This document shows positions 52,803-60,584 of a stretch of DNA of 64,000 bases, piece by piece. The stretch is from assembly GCA_035524795.1 (NCBI GenBank), contig DATKOF010000018.1:27606-91605 (forward strand), in the 5' to 3' direction. The notes beneath the pieces were generated by a model that was not told the origin of the DNA, made no database searches, and was given only the letters and a program-made list of their open reading frames with translations. The position numbers and the translations under genes are program-made. Positions within the stretch are counted from its first letter, which is position 1. Every line of letters begins with the position of its first letter. The DNA comes from DATKOF01 sp035524795. GTDB taxonomy: Bacteria > Pseudomonadota > Gammaproteobacteria > Burkholderiales > SG8-41.

Positions 52803-54887
52803 TTATTTGCTCCCGATGACGATTGTCACTTTGATGCGTTTGGAATCCGGCACCTCGGCGTGCGAGATGACCTTCAATTGCGGCAGCGAGCGGCGCAACA
52901 GCCGCGACAGCCCGGCGCGCAGGTTGTGCGGCGTCAGCAACACCGGCGGCAATCCCATGCTTTCAAGCTGCTGGGCGGCCGCAGTTGTTTCGCGCACCAG
53001 CATCTGGGTGAGGCCGGGTTCGATGCCGGTCGGCTCGCCGCCTGCCGCCGACGCCTGCAGCAGCAGGCGCTCGAGCTCCGGCGCCAGCGCCATCACCTGC
53101 ATCTCGCCGCCGCCCGGGAACATCTGGTAGACAATGCTGCGGCCGAGCGCGATCCGCACCAGCGCGGTCAATTCGCCGACGTCCTGCACGCGCGGCGCAT
53201 GCTCGGCAAGGGTTTCCACGATCGAGTGGATGTCGCGGATATAAACGCCCTCCTCGAGCAGGTTGGCGAGCACTTTCTGCAGCGTTGCCAGCGGCAGCAG
53301 CTTGGGCACCAGGTCTTCGGCCAGCTTCGGCATTTCCTTCGCCATATGATCGAGCAGCGCCTGCACTTCCTGGCGGCCGAGCAGTTCGGCGGCGTGGGTA
53401 TAGACCAGGTGGTTCAGATGGGTCGCAACCACCGTGCTGGCGTCGGCGACGGTATAACCAAGCGCCTGCGCCTGCTCCTTGAGCCGCGTTTCGATCCACA
53501 GCGCCGGCAGGCCGAATGCCGGATCGGTGGTCGGTGTGCCGGGGACTTCGCCCAGCACGCGGCCGGGATTGATCGCCAGAAACATGCCGGTGAACGCTTC
53601 GCCGCGTCCGATCTCGACGCCCTTCAGCGTGATGCGGTAGGCATTGGGCCGCAGCTCGAGGTTGTCGCGGATATGCACCGCCGGCGGCAGGAAGCCGATT
53701 TCCTGCGCGAATTTCTTGCGAATGCCCTTGATCCGGCGCAGCAGTTCGCCGCCCTGCAGATTGTCGACCAGCGGAATCAGGCGGTAACCGACCTCGAGAC
53801 CGACGATGTCGACCGGCACCACGTCGCTCCAGCTCGCTTCTGCCGGTTCGACGACGGGCACAACGGCGGGTGCCACTGTCGGCGTCGGCATCGTTTCATC
53901 GTCGCGCTGCAGCGCGCGCGCGCCGGCGCCGAGTATCACCGCCAGCATCAGAAATGCGAAGTGCGGCATGCCGGGCACCACGCCGAGCAGCCCCAGGATG
54001 CCGGCGGTCAGCGCCAGCGCCTGCGGTTTGGAGAAAAGCTGCCGCACGAATTGTTCGCCGACATGCTCGTCGCTGCCGACGCGGCTGACGACGATGCCGG
54101 CGGCAGTCGAAATGACCAGCGCCGGAATCTGCGCGACCAGTCCGTCGCCGATCGTCAGCAGCGTGTAATTGCGCGCGGCGGTGGCGATATCGAGGTCGTG
54201 CTGCAATACGCCGACGATCAGGCCGCCGATGATATTGATCACCATGATCAGGATGCCGGCGACCGCGTCGCCGCGCACGAACTTGCTGGCACCGTCCATC
54301 GAGCCGTAGAAATCGGCCTCCTGCGCGATGGTCTGGCGGCGCTTGCGCGCTTCGTCCTCGCCGATCAGTCCGGCGTTGAGGTCGGCGTCGATCGCCATTT
54401 GCTTGCCGGGCATCGCGTCGAGCGTGAAGCGGGCGCTGACTTCGGCGATGCGCCCGGCACCCTTGGTAATGACGACGAAATTGATGACGACCAGGATCGC
54501 GAACACAACCAGACCGACGGCGTAATTGCCGCCGACCAGGAAATGGCCGAACGCCTCGATCACCTTGCCGGCCGCCGCCGGGCCGGTATGGCCTTCGAGC
54601 AGCACCACGCGCGTCGAGGCCACATTCAGCGACAGCCGCAGCAGCGTAGTGACCAGCAGCACCGTCGGGAATACCGCGAAGTCGAGCGGCTTCAGCGTGT
54701 ACAGCGCGACCAGCATCACGATCACCGCCAGCGCGATATTGAAGGTGAACAATATGTCGAGCACGAACGGCGGCAGCGGCAGAATCATCATCGCCATGAT
54801 CATGACGATCAGAATCGGACCGGCCAGCGCGCGCAGCAATTGCGCGCGGTTGACAGTGGGCAGCGTCAGCGCGCCGGCGAAATTCAT
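52803..54887 (-). CDS. flhA: FlhA export-gate protein
   Basis: 694-residue export gate protein with eight membrane segments in its N-terminal half. The conserved FHIPEP-type loop appears as KGAGRIAEVSARFTLDAMPG, followed by KQMAIDADLNAGLIGEDEAR. The cytoplasmic domain ends in KVISHAEVPDSKRIKVTIVI. It overlaps flhB by 4 bases (ATGA). Confidence 0.98.
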   Translation of the reverse strand: MNFAGALTLPTVNRAQLLRALAGPILIVMIMAMMILPLPPFVLDILFTFNIALAVIVMLVALYTLKPLDFAVFPTVLLVTTLLRLSLNVASTRVVLLEGHTGPAAAGKVIEAFGHFLVGGNYAVGLVVFAILVVINFVVITKGAGRIAEVSARFTLDAMPGKQMAIDADLNAGLIGEDEARKRRQTIAQEADFYGSMDGASKFVRGDAVAGILIMVINIIGGLIVGVLQHDLDIATAARNYTLLTIGDGLVAQIPALVISTAAGIVVSRVGSDEHVGEQFVRQLFSKPQALALTAGILGLLGVVPGMPHFAFLMLAVILGAGARALQRDDETMPTPTVAPAVVPVVEPAEASWSDVVPVDIVGLEVGYRLIPLVDNLQGGELLRRIKGIRKKFAQEIGFLPPAVHIRDNLELRPNAYRITLKGVEIGRGEAFTGMFLAINPGRVLGEVPGTPTTDPAFGLPALWIETRLKEQAQALGYTVADASTVVATHLNHLVYTHAAELLGRQEVQALLDHMAKEMPKLAEDLVPKLLPLATLQKVLANLLEEGVYIRDIHSIVETLAEHAPRVQDVGELTALVRIALGRSIVYQMFPGGGEMQVMALAPELERLLLQASAAGGEPTGIEPGLTQMLVRETTAAAQQLESMGLPPVLLTPHNLRAGLSRLLRRSLPQLKVISHAEVPDSKRIKVTIVIGSK

Positions 54888-56026
54888 CGATGCTCCGCTT
54901 CCGCATCAAGGTCGGCCGGAACCGGCAGCGCCTGCGGCATGCGCGGCGCCAGACCGCCGTAGTTCATGTAGTGACGCAGCCGGAACACGTAGACCAGCAC
55001 TTCGGCGACCACACTGTAGAGCCGCTCCGGAATCTCGGCGCCGAGTTCGACGTGCCGGTAAAGCGCGCGCGCCAGCGGCGGTGCTTCGAGAATCGGCACG
55101 CGATGCTCGACTGCGATGTCGCGTATCCGCTGCGCGAGCAGGTGACTGCCTTTGGCGACCACGCGCGGCGCGCCCGACGAATTTTCCCGGTAGAACAGCG
55201 CAACCGCGTAATGCGTCGGATTGGTGACAACGACGGTTGCCTTCGGCACCTCGCTCATCATGCGTTTGCGCGCAGCTTCGCGCTGCAGGCTGCGCACGCG
55301 TGCCCGAATCTGCGGGTCGCCTTCCGTTTCCTTGTTCTCGCGCCGCACTTCCTCATGCGTCATGCGCAGGCGCTGCGCGTGCTGCCAGATCTGATAGGGA
55401 ACATCGATCGCGACGATCGCCAGCAGCGCGCCGGCGAGGGCAAGCAGACTCAGCCCCGCGACGCGTTCGAGTGTCGCAACCGCGGACGCGAACGGCATCG
55501 CGGCAAGACCGAGCAGGCTGTCCCTGTACTGCCACACCACCCAGCCGCCAACGCCGCCGACCAACAGCGCCTTGGCCAGCGCCTTGCCGAGTTCGGCGAC
55601 GCCGCGCGATGAGAATATGCGGCGGATTCCGTCGAGTGGATCGAGACGCGAGAAATCCGGCGCCGGCAGGCGGGAACTGAAGACCCAGCCGCTCAGCGCC
55701 AGCGGCACCGCCAGCGCCGCCACAAACACCAGTCCCGCCAGCGGCGCCGTCACCCGCAGCGCTTCGACACCGAGCGCGCCGAGCTGCGGCACCAGCAGCG
55801 CTGGATCGGTCGCCAGCGCCGTCGGAATGCTCAGGCCGGCGCGCATCACGCCGGCCAGCCCGTCGACGAGGGTACCGCCGGTCAGCCACAGCGCACCGGC
55901 ACCGGCGGCAATCACGCCGAAAGTGCCGAGTTCCTGCGAGCGCGCGACCTGCCCCTCTTCGCGCGCCTGTTCAAGACGCCGGGACGATGCGGGCTGTGTG
56001 CGTTCAAGTTCGCTGTTGTCTGCCAT
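54884..56026 (-). CDS. flhB: FlhB export switch protein
   Basis: 380-residue protein with four membrane segments and a cytoplasmic domain that self-cleaves at NPTH (residues 269-272, TNPTHYAVALFY). Cleavage and FliK trigger the change from hook to filament export. First gene of flhB-flhA-flhF-flhG-fliA-motC-motD; a probable FlhDC-dependent promoter lies 24 bases upstream. A separate copy of its C-terminal domain is encoded at 23788-24102. Confidence 0.97.
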   Translation of the reverse strand: MADNSELERTQPASSRRLEQAREEGQVARSQELGTFGVIAAGAGALWLTGGTLVDGLAGVMRAGLSIPTALATDPALLVPQLGALGVEALRVTAPLAGLVFVAALAVPLALSGWVFSSRLPAPDFSRLDPLDGIRRIFSSRGVAELGKALAKALLVGGVGGWVVWQYRDSLLGLAAMPFASAVATLERVAGLSLLALAGALLAIVAIDVPYQIWQHAQRLRMTHEEVRRENKETEGDPQIRARVRSLQREAARKRMMSEVPKATVVVTNPTHYAVALFYRENSSGAPRVVAKGSHLLAQRIRDIAVEHRVPILEAPPLARALYRHVELGAEIPERLYSVVAEVLVYVFRLRHYMNYGGLAPRMPQALPVPADLDAEAEHR

Positions 56027-56049
56027 GGTGGCCCTCAGACCATGGCGGC

Positions 56050-56112
56050 ATTATCGGGGCGGCATCGCCGCCCGCATCCGGGAAAAAGACGGGCTTTGGA
56101 TGCTTATTTGAA
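56050..56112 (-). promoter_or_regulatory. probable FlhDC box and -10 element for flhB
   Basis: Minus strand: AATAAG from 56108, TTTTT at 56087-56083, exactly 27 bases, GATAAT at 56055-56050. The first half to T-run distance (21 bases start to start) and the T-run to -10 distance are the same as at fliF and cheA. The middle shares AAAGCCC with the fliF box. No -35 consensus. Confidence 0.62.
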
Positions 56113-56147
56113 AGCTATGCTGCAAGCAGCGGGCGGGCGACCGTCCC

Positions 56148-56876
56148 TTAAAAACCGAGGCTTTCGAGTAGATCGTCGACCTGCGCCTGGCTGGTGACGA
56201 CATCGCTGCGCCCCGCGGCCTGGATCACCGGGCCGTTCAGCAACAAGTTGGCTTCCTCGCTGCGGCGAGCGGGCGGCAGGCTTTCGACCAGCAGTGCGAG
56301 CAACTGGGTTTCGACCATCTGGATGATCTCGGTGATTTTCTTTATCACCTGGCCGGTCAGGTCCTGAAAATCCTGCGCCATCAGTATTTCGAGCAGCTGC
56401 GCGTTGGTGGCTTCGCTGCGCGCGGAAACCGACGCCAGAAAGTCGCGCGTCGCGCTCAGCAGCGCCCTGAAATCGTCGACGCCGGCCTCGCGCCGCAGCA
56501 CGCTTTCCCATTGCGCGTTCAGCCGCGTCGCCTCCGCGGCAAGCGCCTGCTGGATCGGTCGGGCGGTTTCGATCGCATTCAGTGCGCGCTGCGCCGCCTG
56601 TTCGGTCAGCGTCGCGATATAGGTCAGGCGGTCGCGCGCATCGGGTATCGACGACGCGGCGGTCTCGATCTGGCGGTCGTAACCCAGTTCGCGCAGATTG
56701 TCGTGCAGCAGTCGCGTCAACTGCCCGATGCGCGCCAGCATCTGTTCCGGATGTGCCGCCGGCTGCGCTGCGGCGGATGACGACTCCGGATCGCCGCCCG
56801 CAGTGACGCCCGACGACGTCCCCCGGCCCTCCTCGCGCCCGTCCCCGCACGGCGCCGTCGCGGGGCGCGATATCAC
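56148..56876 (-). CDS. cheZ: CheZ CheY-phosphate phosphatase
   Basis: 242-residue phosphatase that dephosphorylates CheY. The catalytic motif MAQDFQDLTGQVIKK contains Asp172 and Gln176. The C-terminal CheY-binding tail ends QVDDLLESLGF. The start is set at a GTG (56876) with GGAGG five bases before it; it lies 34 bases after the cheY stop. ATG codons nearer cheY are in another frame. The N-terminal 45 residues are low-complexity. Confidence 0.94.
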   Translation of the reverse strand: MISRPATAPCGDGREEGRGTSSGVTAGGDPESSSAAAQPAAHPEQMLARIGQLTRLLHDNLRELGYDRQIETAASSIPDARDRLTYIATLTEQAAQRALNAIETARPIQQALAAEATRLNAQWESVLRREAGVDDFRALLSATRDFLASVSARSEATNAQLLEILMAQDFQDLTGQVIKKITEIIQMVETQLLALLVESLPPARRSEEANLLLNGPVIQAAGRSDVVTSQAQVDDLLESLGF

Positions 56877-56910
56877 AGCCGCCTCCGACGGGCAGCGGAA
56901 ACAGCGGCCA

Positions 56911-57309
56911 TCATGTCTTGCAGGCAAGATTCTGGAAGATCTTGCCGATTTTTTCATCGAGAGTGGAAGCGGTGAACGGCTTGACCACGTAACCGCTGGC
57001 GCCGGCCTGGGCCGCCGCAATGATGTTTTCTTTTTTGGCTTCGGCGGTCACCATCAGCACCGGCAGCGATTTCAGACTGTCGTCGGCCCGGATCGATTTC
57101 AGCAGCGTCAACCCGTCCATATTCGGCATGTTCCAGTCCGAAATCACGAAGCCGAAGCCCCCGCCGTGTTTCAGTTTTTGCAGCGCAACCGCGCCGTCCT
57201 CAGCCTCTTCGACGTTGGTGTAGCCCAGTTCCTTGAGCAGATTGCGCACGATGCGGCGCATCGTGGAAAAATCGTCCACCACCAGAAATTTCAGATTTTT
57301 GTCGGACAT
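56911..57309 (-). CDS. cheY: CheY chemotaxis response regulator
   Basis: 132-residue canonical CheY. It has VVDDFSTMRRIVRNLLKELG, phospho-acceptor Asp58 (ISDWNMPNMDG), Thr in MVTAEAK and Lys in GYVVKPFT. It is the closest match to enterobacterial CheY and lies just before cheZ, so it is the most likely ligand of FliM. No sigma-28 or FlhDC element was recognised in the 66 bases upstream; it may be co-transcribed with motA-motB. Confidence 0.96.
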   Translation of the reverse strand: MSDKNLKFLVVDDFSTMRRIVRNLLKELGYTNVEEAEDGAVALQKLKHGGGFGFVISDWNMPNMDGLTLLKSIRADDSLKSLPVLMVTAEAKKENIIAAAQAGASGYVVKPFTASTLDEKIGKIFQNLACKT

Positions 57310-57375
57310 GCGGATACTCCAGCAGCAGCGCCGTCGTTTATCGTTATCGATGGTTATTACGGCAAATCATGGCAA

Positions 57376-58344
57376 TCATTGAGCAGCCGGCGGCGGCCCG
57401 ATTTCCCCGCCGGGGGCGACGGCGCGCTCGATCTGCGGCGCGGTCGCGGCGGCGGGACCGACGTCGATGGTGCGCCGCCCCTCGCTGAGGATGGCCTCCT
57501 CGGTCTTTTTATTGAGCACGATGATGCTGATGCGGCGGTTGACCGGATCGTAGGGGTCGGCCTTGTTGAACGGCACCGCCGAACTCAGTCCCACGGTGCG
57601 CAGCACCTTGCCCTCGGCCAGGCTGCCGACGATCAGTTCCCGGCGCGACGCATTGGCCCGGTCCGCCGACAGTTCCCAGTTGCTGTAGCCGCGCTCGCCG
57701 CCGGCGTACGGCGTCGCGTCGGTATGTCCGGCCAGACTGATGCGGTTGGGCACTTCGTTCAGCACCGTGCCGAGCTGGTGCAGGATGTCGCGGGTATAGG
57801 GTTTCAATTCGGCCCTGCCCATTTCGAACATCGGCCGGTTCTGTTCGTCGACGATCTGTATCCGCAATCCCTCGCTGGTAATATCGATCAGCAACTGGTT
57901 CTTGAACGACCGCAACGACGGCGTCGCCTCGATCAGCGATTCGAGCCTGTCCTTGAGTGCCTGCAGCCGTATCTGTTCCTGGCGTTCAAGATCCTGCTCG
58001 GCTTCCTGGAGATTCAGCGGTTTCGTCTTCTCGACCTCTTCGACCCTGCGGATCTGCCCCTCCGCCTTGGTCAGGTCGGTGCCGCCGCCGATCTTGATGA
58101 TGTTGCGGCTGTCGCCGGCGCCGGAACCGCCGGCCAGCGCCGTCAGCAACGGCGTCTGGAAATATTCCTGGATGCCGCTCAGTTCCGCCTTGCTGGTCGA
58201 ACCCAGCAGCCACAGCAGCAGGAAAAACGCCATCATCGCAGTGACGAAGTCCGCGTAGGCGATTTTCCACGAGCCGCCGTGGTGGCCGCCGCCGGCGCGC
58301 TTGCGGCGGCGGACGATGATCGGCTGCTTGGATTCCTCGGCCAT
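57376..58344 (-). CDS. motB: MotB stator protein
   Basis: 322-residue stator subunit anchoring the motor to peptidoglycan. The proton-channel Asp32 lies in IAYADFVTAMMAFFLLLWLL. The plug/linker follows, and the OmpA-like domain has GHTDATPYAGGERGYSNWEL and SADRANASRRELIVGSL. An acidic-basic coiled stretch of about 40 residues precedes the OmpA domain. It lies 12 bases after motA. Confidence 0.97.
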   Translation of the reverse strand: MAEESKQPIIVRRRKRAGGGHHGGSWKIAYADFVTAMMAFFLLLWLLGSTSKAELSGIQEYFQTPLLTALAGGSGAGDSRNIIKIGGGTDLTKAEGQIRRVEEVEKTKPLNLQEAEQDLERQEQIRLQALKDRLESLIEATPSLRSFKNQLLIDITSEGLRIQIVDEQNRPMFEMGRAELKPYTRDILHQLGTVLNEVPNRISLAGHTDATPYAGGERGYSNWELSADRANASRRELIVGSLAEGKVLRTVGLSSAVPFNKADPYDPVNRRISIIVLNKKTEEAILSEGRRTIDVGPAAATAPQIERAVAPGGEIGPPPAAQ

Positions 58345-58356
58345 GAAGCGGGAAGT

Positions 58357-59217
58357 CTAGCGATGTCTGGCCTGCTTCACGTGCTCTTCGAGCTCGCTGA
58401 ATTTCGGGCGTTCGGTCGAGAACAGCACCTTGCGCCCGAATTCGACCGCCAGCGCCGGAGCGTAGCCGTTCAGGCTCGCCAGCAGCGTGACCTTAATGCA
58501 TTCCAGCATCTTCGACGACTCGTTGAGTTTCTGCTCCAGCACGCCGGCCAGCGGGCCGACGAAACCGTAGGCGAGCAGGATGCCGAGAAAGGTTCCGACC
58601 AGCGCGTGGGCGACCAGCACGCCCAGTTCCTTGGGCGGCACGCCGATCGATTCCATCGTATGCACCACCCCCATCACCGCGGCAACGATACCGAACGCCG
58701 GCATCGCGTCCCCCGCCCGCTGGACGGTGTGCACCGGCTCTTCGCCTTCGCGGTGATGGGTCTCCAGTTCGCTGTCCATCAGCGATTCGATTTCGAACGA
58801 GTTCAGACTGCCACTGACCATCAGGCGCAGGTAATCGGTGAGAAATTCGACCACGTGGTGATCGGCGAGTATCCGCGGATACCTCGCGAACAGTGCGCTT
58901 TCGTGGGGATGCTCGACGTCGTTTTCGATCGCCATCAGCCCTTCCCTGCGGACTTTGGACAGCAACTCGTAGAGCAGCGCCATCAGCTCCATGTATTCGG
59001 CTTTGCTGTACTTGGATCCCTTCAGCACCGAAGGCAGTGCTTTCAGCGTGCCCTTGATGCCCTTGGCTGAATTGCCGACGATAAAAGCGCCGGCCGCCGC
59101 GCCGCCGATCATCAGCAGTTCGACCGGCTGGAACAGCGCGGCGAGATGACCGCCGGCGAGCGCAAAACCGCCGAATACCGAAGCGAGAACGATGATGTAG
59201 CCGATGAAAACCAGCAT
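58357..59217 (-). CDS. motA: MotA stator protein
   Basis: 286-residue four-span stator subunit. Blocks are FIGYIIVLASVFGGFALAGG, the cytoplasmic loop with charged residues that touch FliG (LLYELLSKVRREGLMAIEND), GDAMPAFGIVAAVMGVVHTM and the long C-terminal helix. Transcribed from a clear sigma-28 promoter 72 bases upstream, making motAB (and probably cheYZ) class III genes. Confidence 0.97.
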   Translation of the reverse strand: MLVFIGYIIVLASVFGGFALAGGHLAALFQPVELLMIGGAAAGAFIVGNSAKGIKGTLKALPSVLKGSKYSKAEYMELMALLYELLSKVRREGLMAIENDVEHPHESALFARYPRILADHHVVEFLTDYLRLMVSGSLNSFEIESLMDSELETHHREGEEPVHTVQRAGDAMPAFGIVAAVMGVVHTMESIGVPPKELGVLVAHALVGTFLGILLAYGFVGPLAGVLEQKLNESSKMLECIKVTLLASLNGYAPALAVEFGRKVLFSTERPKFSELEEHVKQARHR

Positions 59218-59288
59218 GCGCGAGATCCTCTCGATGCCCGGTTCCGCGCACGGGTTGATGTCCTCAGTTCCGGGAACCGACCGTCAAT

Positions 59289-59315
59289 ACATCGGCAAGC
59301 CGCGGCAAAACTTGA
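59289..59315 (-). promoter_or_regulatory. FliA (sigma-28) promoter of motA-motB
   Basis: Minus strand: TCAAGTTT at 59315-59308 (7 of 8 to TAAAGTTT), exactly 11 bases, GCCGATGT at 59296-59289 (6 of 8 to GCCGATAA). Confidence 0.78.
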
Positions 59316-59356
59316 ATCCGAAGAAAGCGCTATGCTGCGTAAGAGATGGATTGAAG

Positions 59357-59395
59357 AATAAAAATCAGGCGCGCGGCAGGCCGGCTGCCGGTGCG
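59357..59395 (-). terminator. intrinsic terminator after flhDC
   Basis: Minus strand: inner stem CGGCAG / CTGCCG with loop CCGGC, extended by GC-rich flanks (GCGC), then CTGATTTTTATT. It ends the flhD-flhC transcript and isolates it from the motA promoter just downstream. Confidence 0.65.
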
Positions 59396-59411
59396 CGTCT
59401 TTGCGCCGCGC

Positions 59412-59945
59412 TCACGCGGCGGCGCGCTGCCACTTGAGACTTTTTCCGGCGCGCGACGGCGGCACACAGAGGCCGCACACATAGTCCTTGTTGAGATCGA
59501 GCGCATGGACTACGAAATTGCCGCCGCAGCTGGTGCACGGCGCGCTGGTCAGCAGCTTCGAATCGAAAAACCGCACCAAGGTCCAGGCGCGGGTAAAGCT
59601 CATCAACGCTTCGAGTTGCTGGAGACGCGCGTGTTCGAGATAGAGGCGATAGGCGGAAATCGTGGCCCGGATTCCGCCCAGGTCGCCGTGGACGACGACA
59701 TAGCGGTGGATTTCCATGAACAGAGAAGCGTGGATATTGGGCTGCCAGGTGATGAACCAGTCGGTCGAGAACGGCAGCATGCCCTTGGGAGGGGACGCGC
59801 CTTTGACTTCCTTATACAGCCGCAGCAGCCGTTCCCGGCTCAACGACGTCTCCGACTCCAGCACCTGCAGCCGCGCGCCCAGCCGGATCAGTTCGATCGC
59901 CAGCTCGATTTGCCGTCCCTCCGAAACCACACTCTTCAATCCCAT
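59412..59945 (-). CDS. flhC: FlhC flagellar master regulator subunit
   Basis: 177-residue DNA-binding subunit of FlhD4C2, activator of class II genes. The N-terminus has RQIELAIELIRLGARLQVLE and LSRERLLRLYKEVKGASPPK. The C-terminal zinc site is formed by CTSCGGNFV and CGLC. The start ATG at 59945 lies 31 bases after the flhD stop. FlhDC-type control is typical of beta- and gammaproteobacteria. Confidence 0.97.
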   Translation of the reverse strand: MGLKSVVSEGRQIELAIELIRLGARLQVLESETSLSRERLLRLYKEVKGASPPKGMLPFSTDWFITWQPNIHASLFMEIHRYVVVHGDLGGIRATISAYRLYLEHARLQQLEALMSFTRAWTLVRFFDSKLLTSAPCTSCGGNFVVHALDLNKDYVCGLCVPPSRAGKSLKWQRAAA

Positions 59946-59976
59946 CGTCGGCCTCCTCCGCGCTGGTGTCCAACGT

Positions 59977-60294
59977 TCAGGCAACAGCGGCGGCAGGCTG
60001 CCCCGCCAGCAGGATCGAACCGTGTGCCGCCGGCATCGGCTTTTCGGCACGATAGCCGGAAAGCAGGCTCAATATCGCGCGGTCGTCGCAGCGGAAGCGG
60101 CACAGCAGCGTATTGGTCGCTGCCATCCGGGAAACCTGGCCCGGCGTCAGTTGCTCGATAATGTCGGCGACATCCCTGCTGATGCCGAGACGATACATCG
60201 CCGCCGGGCGGTCTTCACGCAGCATGCGTTGCGCGAGCATCAGGTAAGTCAGATTGGTTTCGAGAATCTCTTCCAGTAACTGAGCCGATTTCAT
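59977..60294 (-). CDS. flhD: FlhD flagellar master regulator subunit
   Basis: 105-residue helical subunit of FlhD4C2. It shows EEILETNLTYLMLAQRMLRE, RPAAMYRLGISRDVADIIEQ and LTPGQVSRMAATNTLLCRFR, all characteristic. The start ATG at 60294 follows GGGAGACTGAAA; a longer frame upstream lacks support. The 290 bases upstream separate it from a same-strand gene for a giant helical protein. Confidence 0.96.
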   Translation of the reverse strand: MKSAQLLEEILETNLTYLMLAQRMLREDRPAAMYRLGISRDVADIIEQLTPGQVSRMAATNTLLCRFRCDDRAILSLLSGYRAEKPMPAAHGSILLAGQPAAAVA

Positions 60295-60584
60295 TTTCAG
60301 TCTCCCTGTCATTTTGATCCGGGCATCGCGCTGGTTCCCGGCACAACTGCATTGTTCTGAAAATTGCAAGGGGATAAAACCGGAGGGGTTCTGATTTTGC
60401 GGTACGCCGGAACGCCGCGCAGCGTGTCGGAATTCTTCCTACAGTGCGGCAAAACCGTCCGCCGTGATGATGTCCGCGATTTTCCGGATCCGCTCCCGGA
60501 CGGAACGAGTGGCGGATACCGCAGTGCAAAAAATCGCGTGCGCTCTCCGTCCCGCGCGATGGCGGCAGCGGAAAATGTGATCGG
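60295..60584 (-). promoter_or_regulatory. flhDC upstream region
   Basis: 290 bases without a gene, upstream of the master operon. It must carry the flhDC promoter unless transcription comes through from the upstream helical-protein gene. The only symmetrical element seen is GTGA-TCGG-TCAC at 60577-60588, at the very end of that gene; its spacing (4, not 6) does not fit a CRP site. No sigma-28, sigma-54 or FlhDC-box pattern was found. Confidence 0.5.

Noticed and set aside
52800..54962. 720-codon plus-strand frame opposite flhA
   Set aside because: Antisense to a certain flhA; His/Gln/Arg/Asp-rich with no recognisable domain.
56877..56914. ATG codons near the cheY stop as the cheZ start
   Set aside because: They are in another frame that soon stops; the in-frame GTG at 56876 has a GGAGG site.
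56698..59070. 790-codon plus-strand frame opposite cheZ, cheY, motB and motA
   Set aside because: It covers four genuine genes in antisense and has no family similarity.
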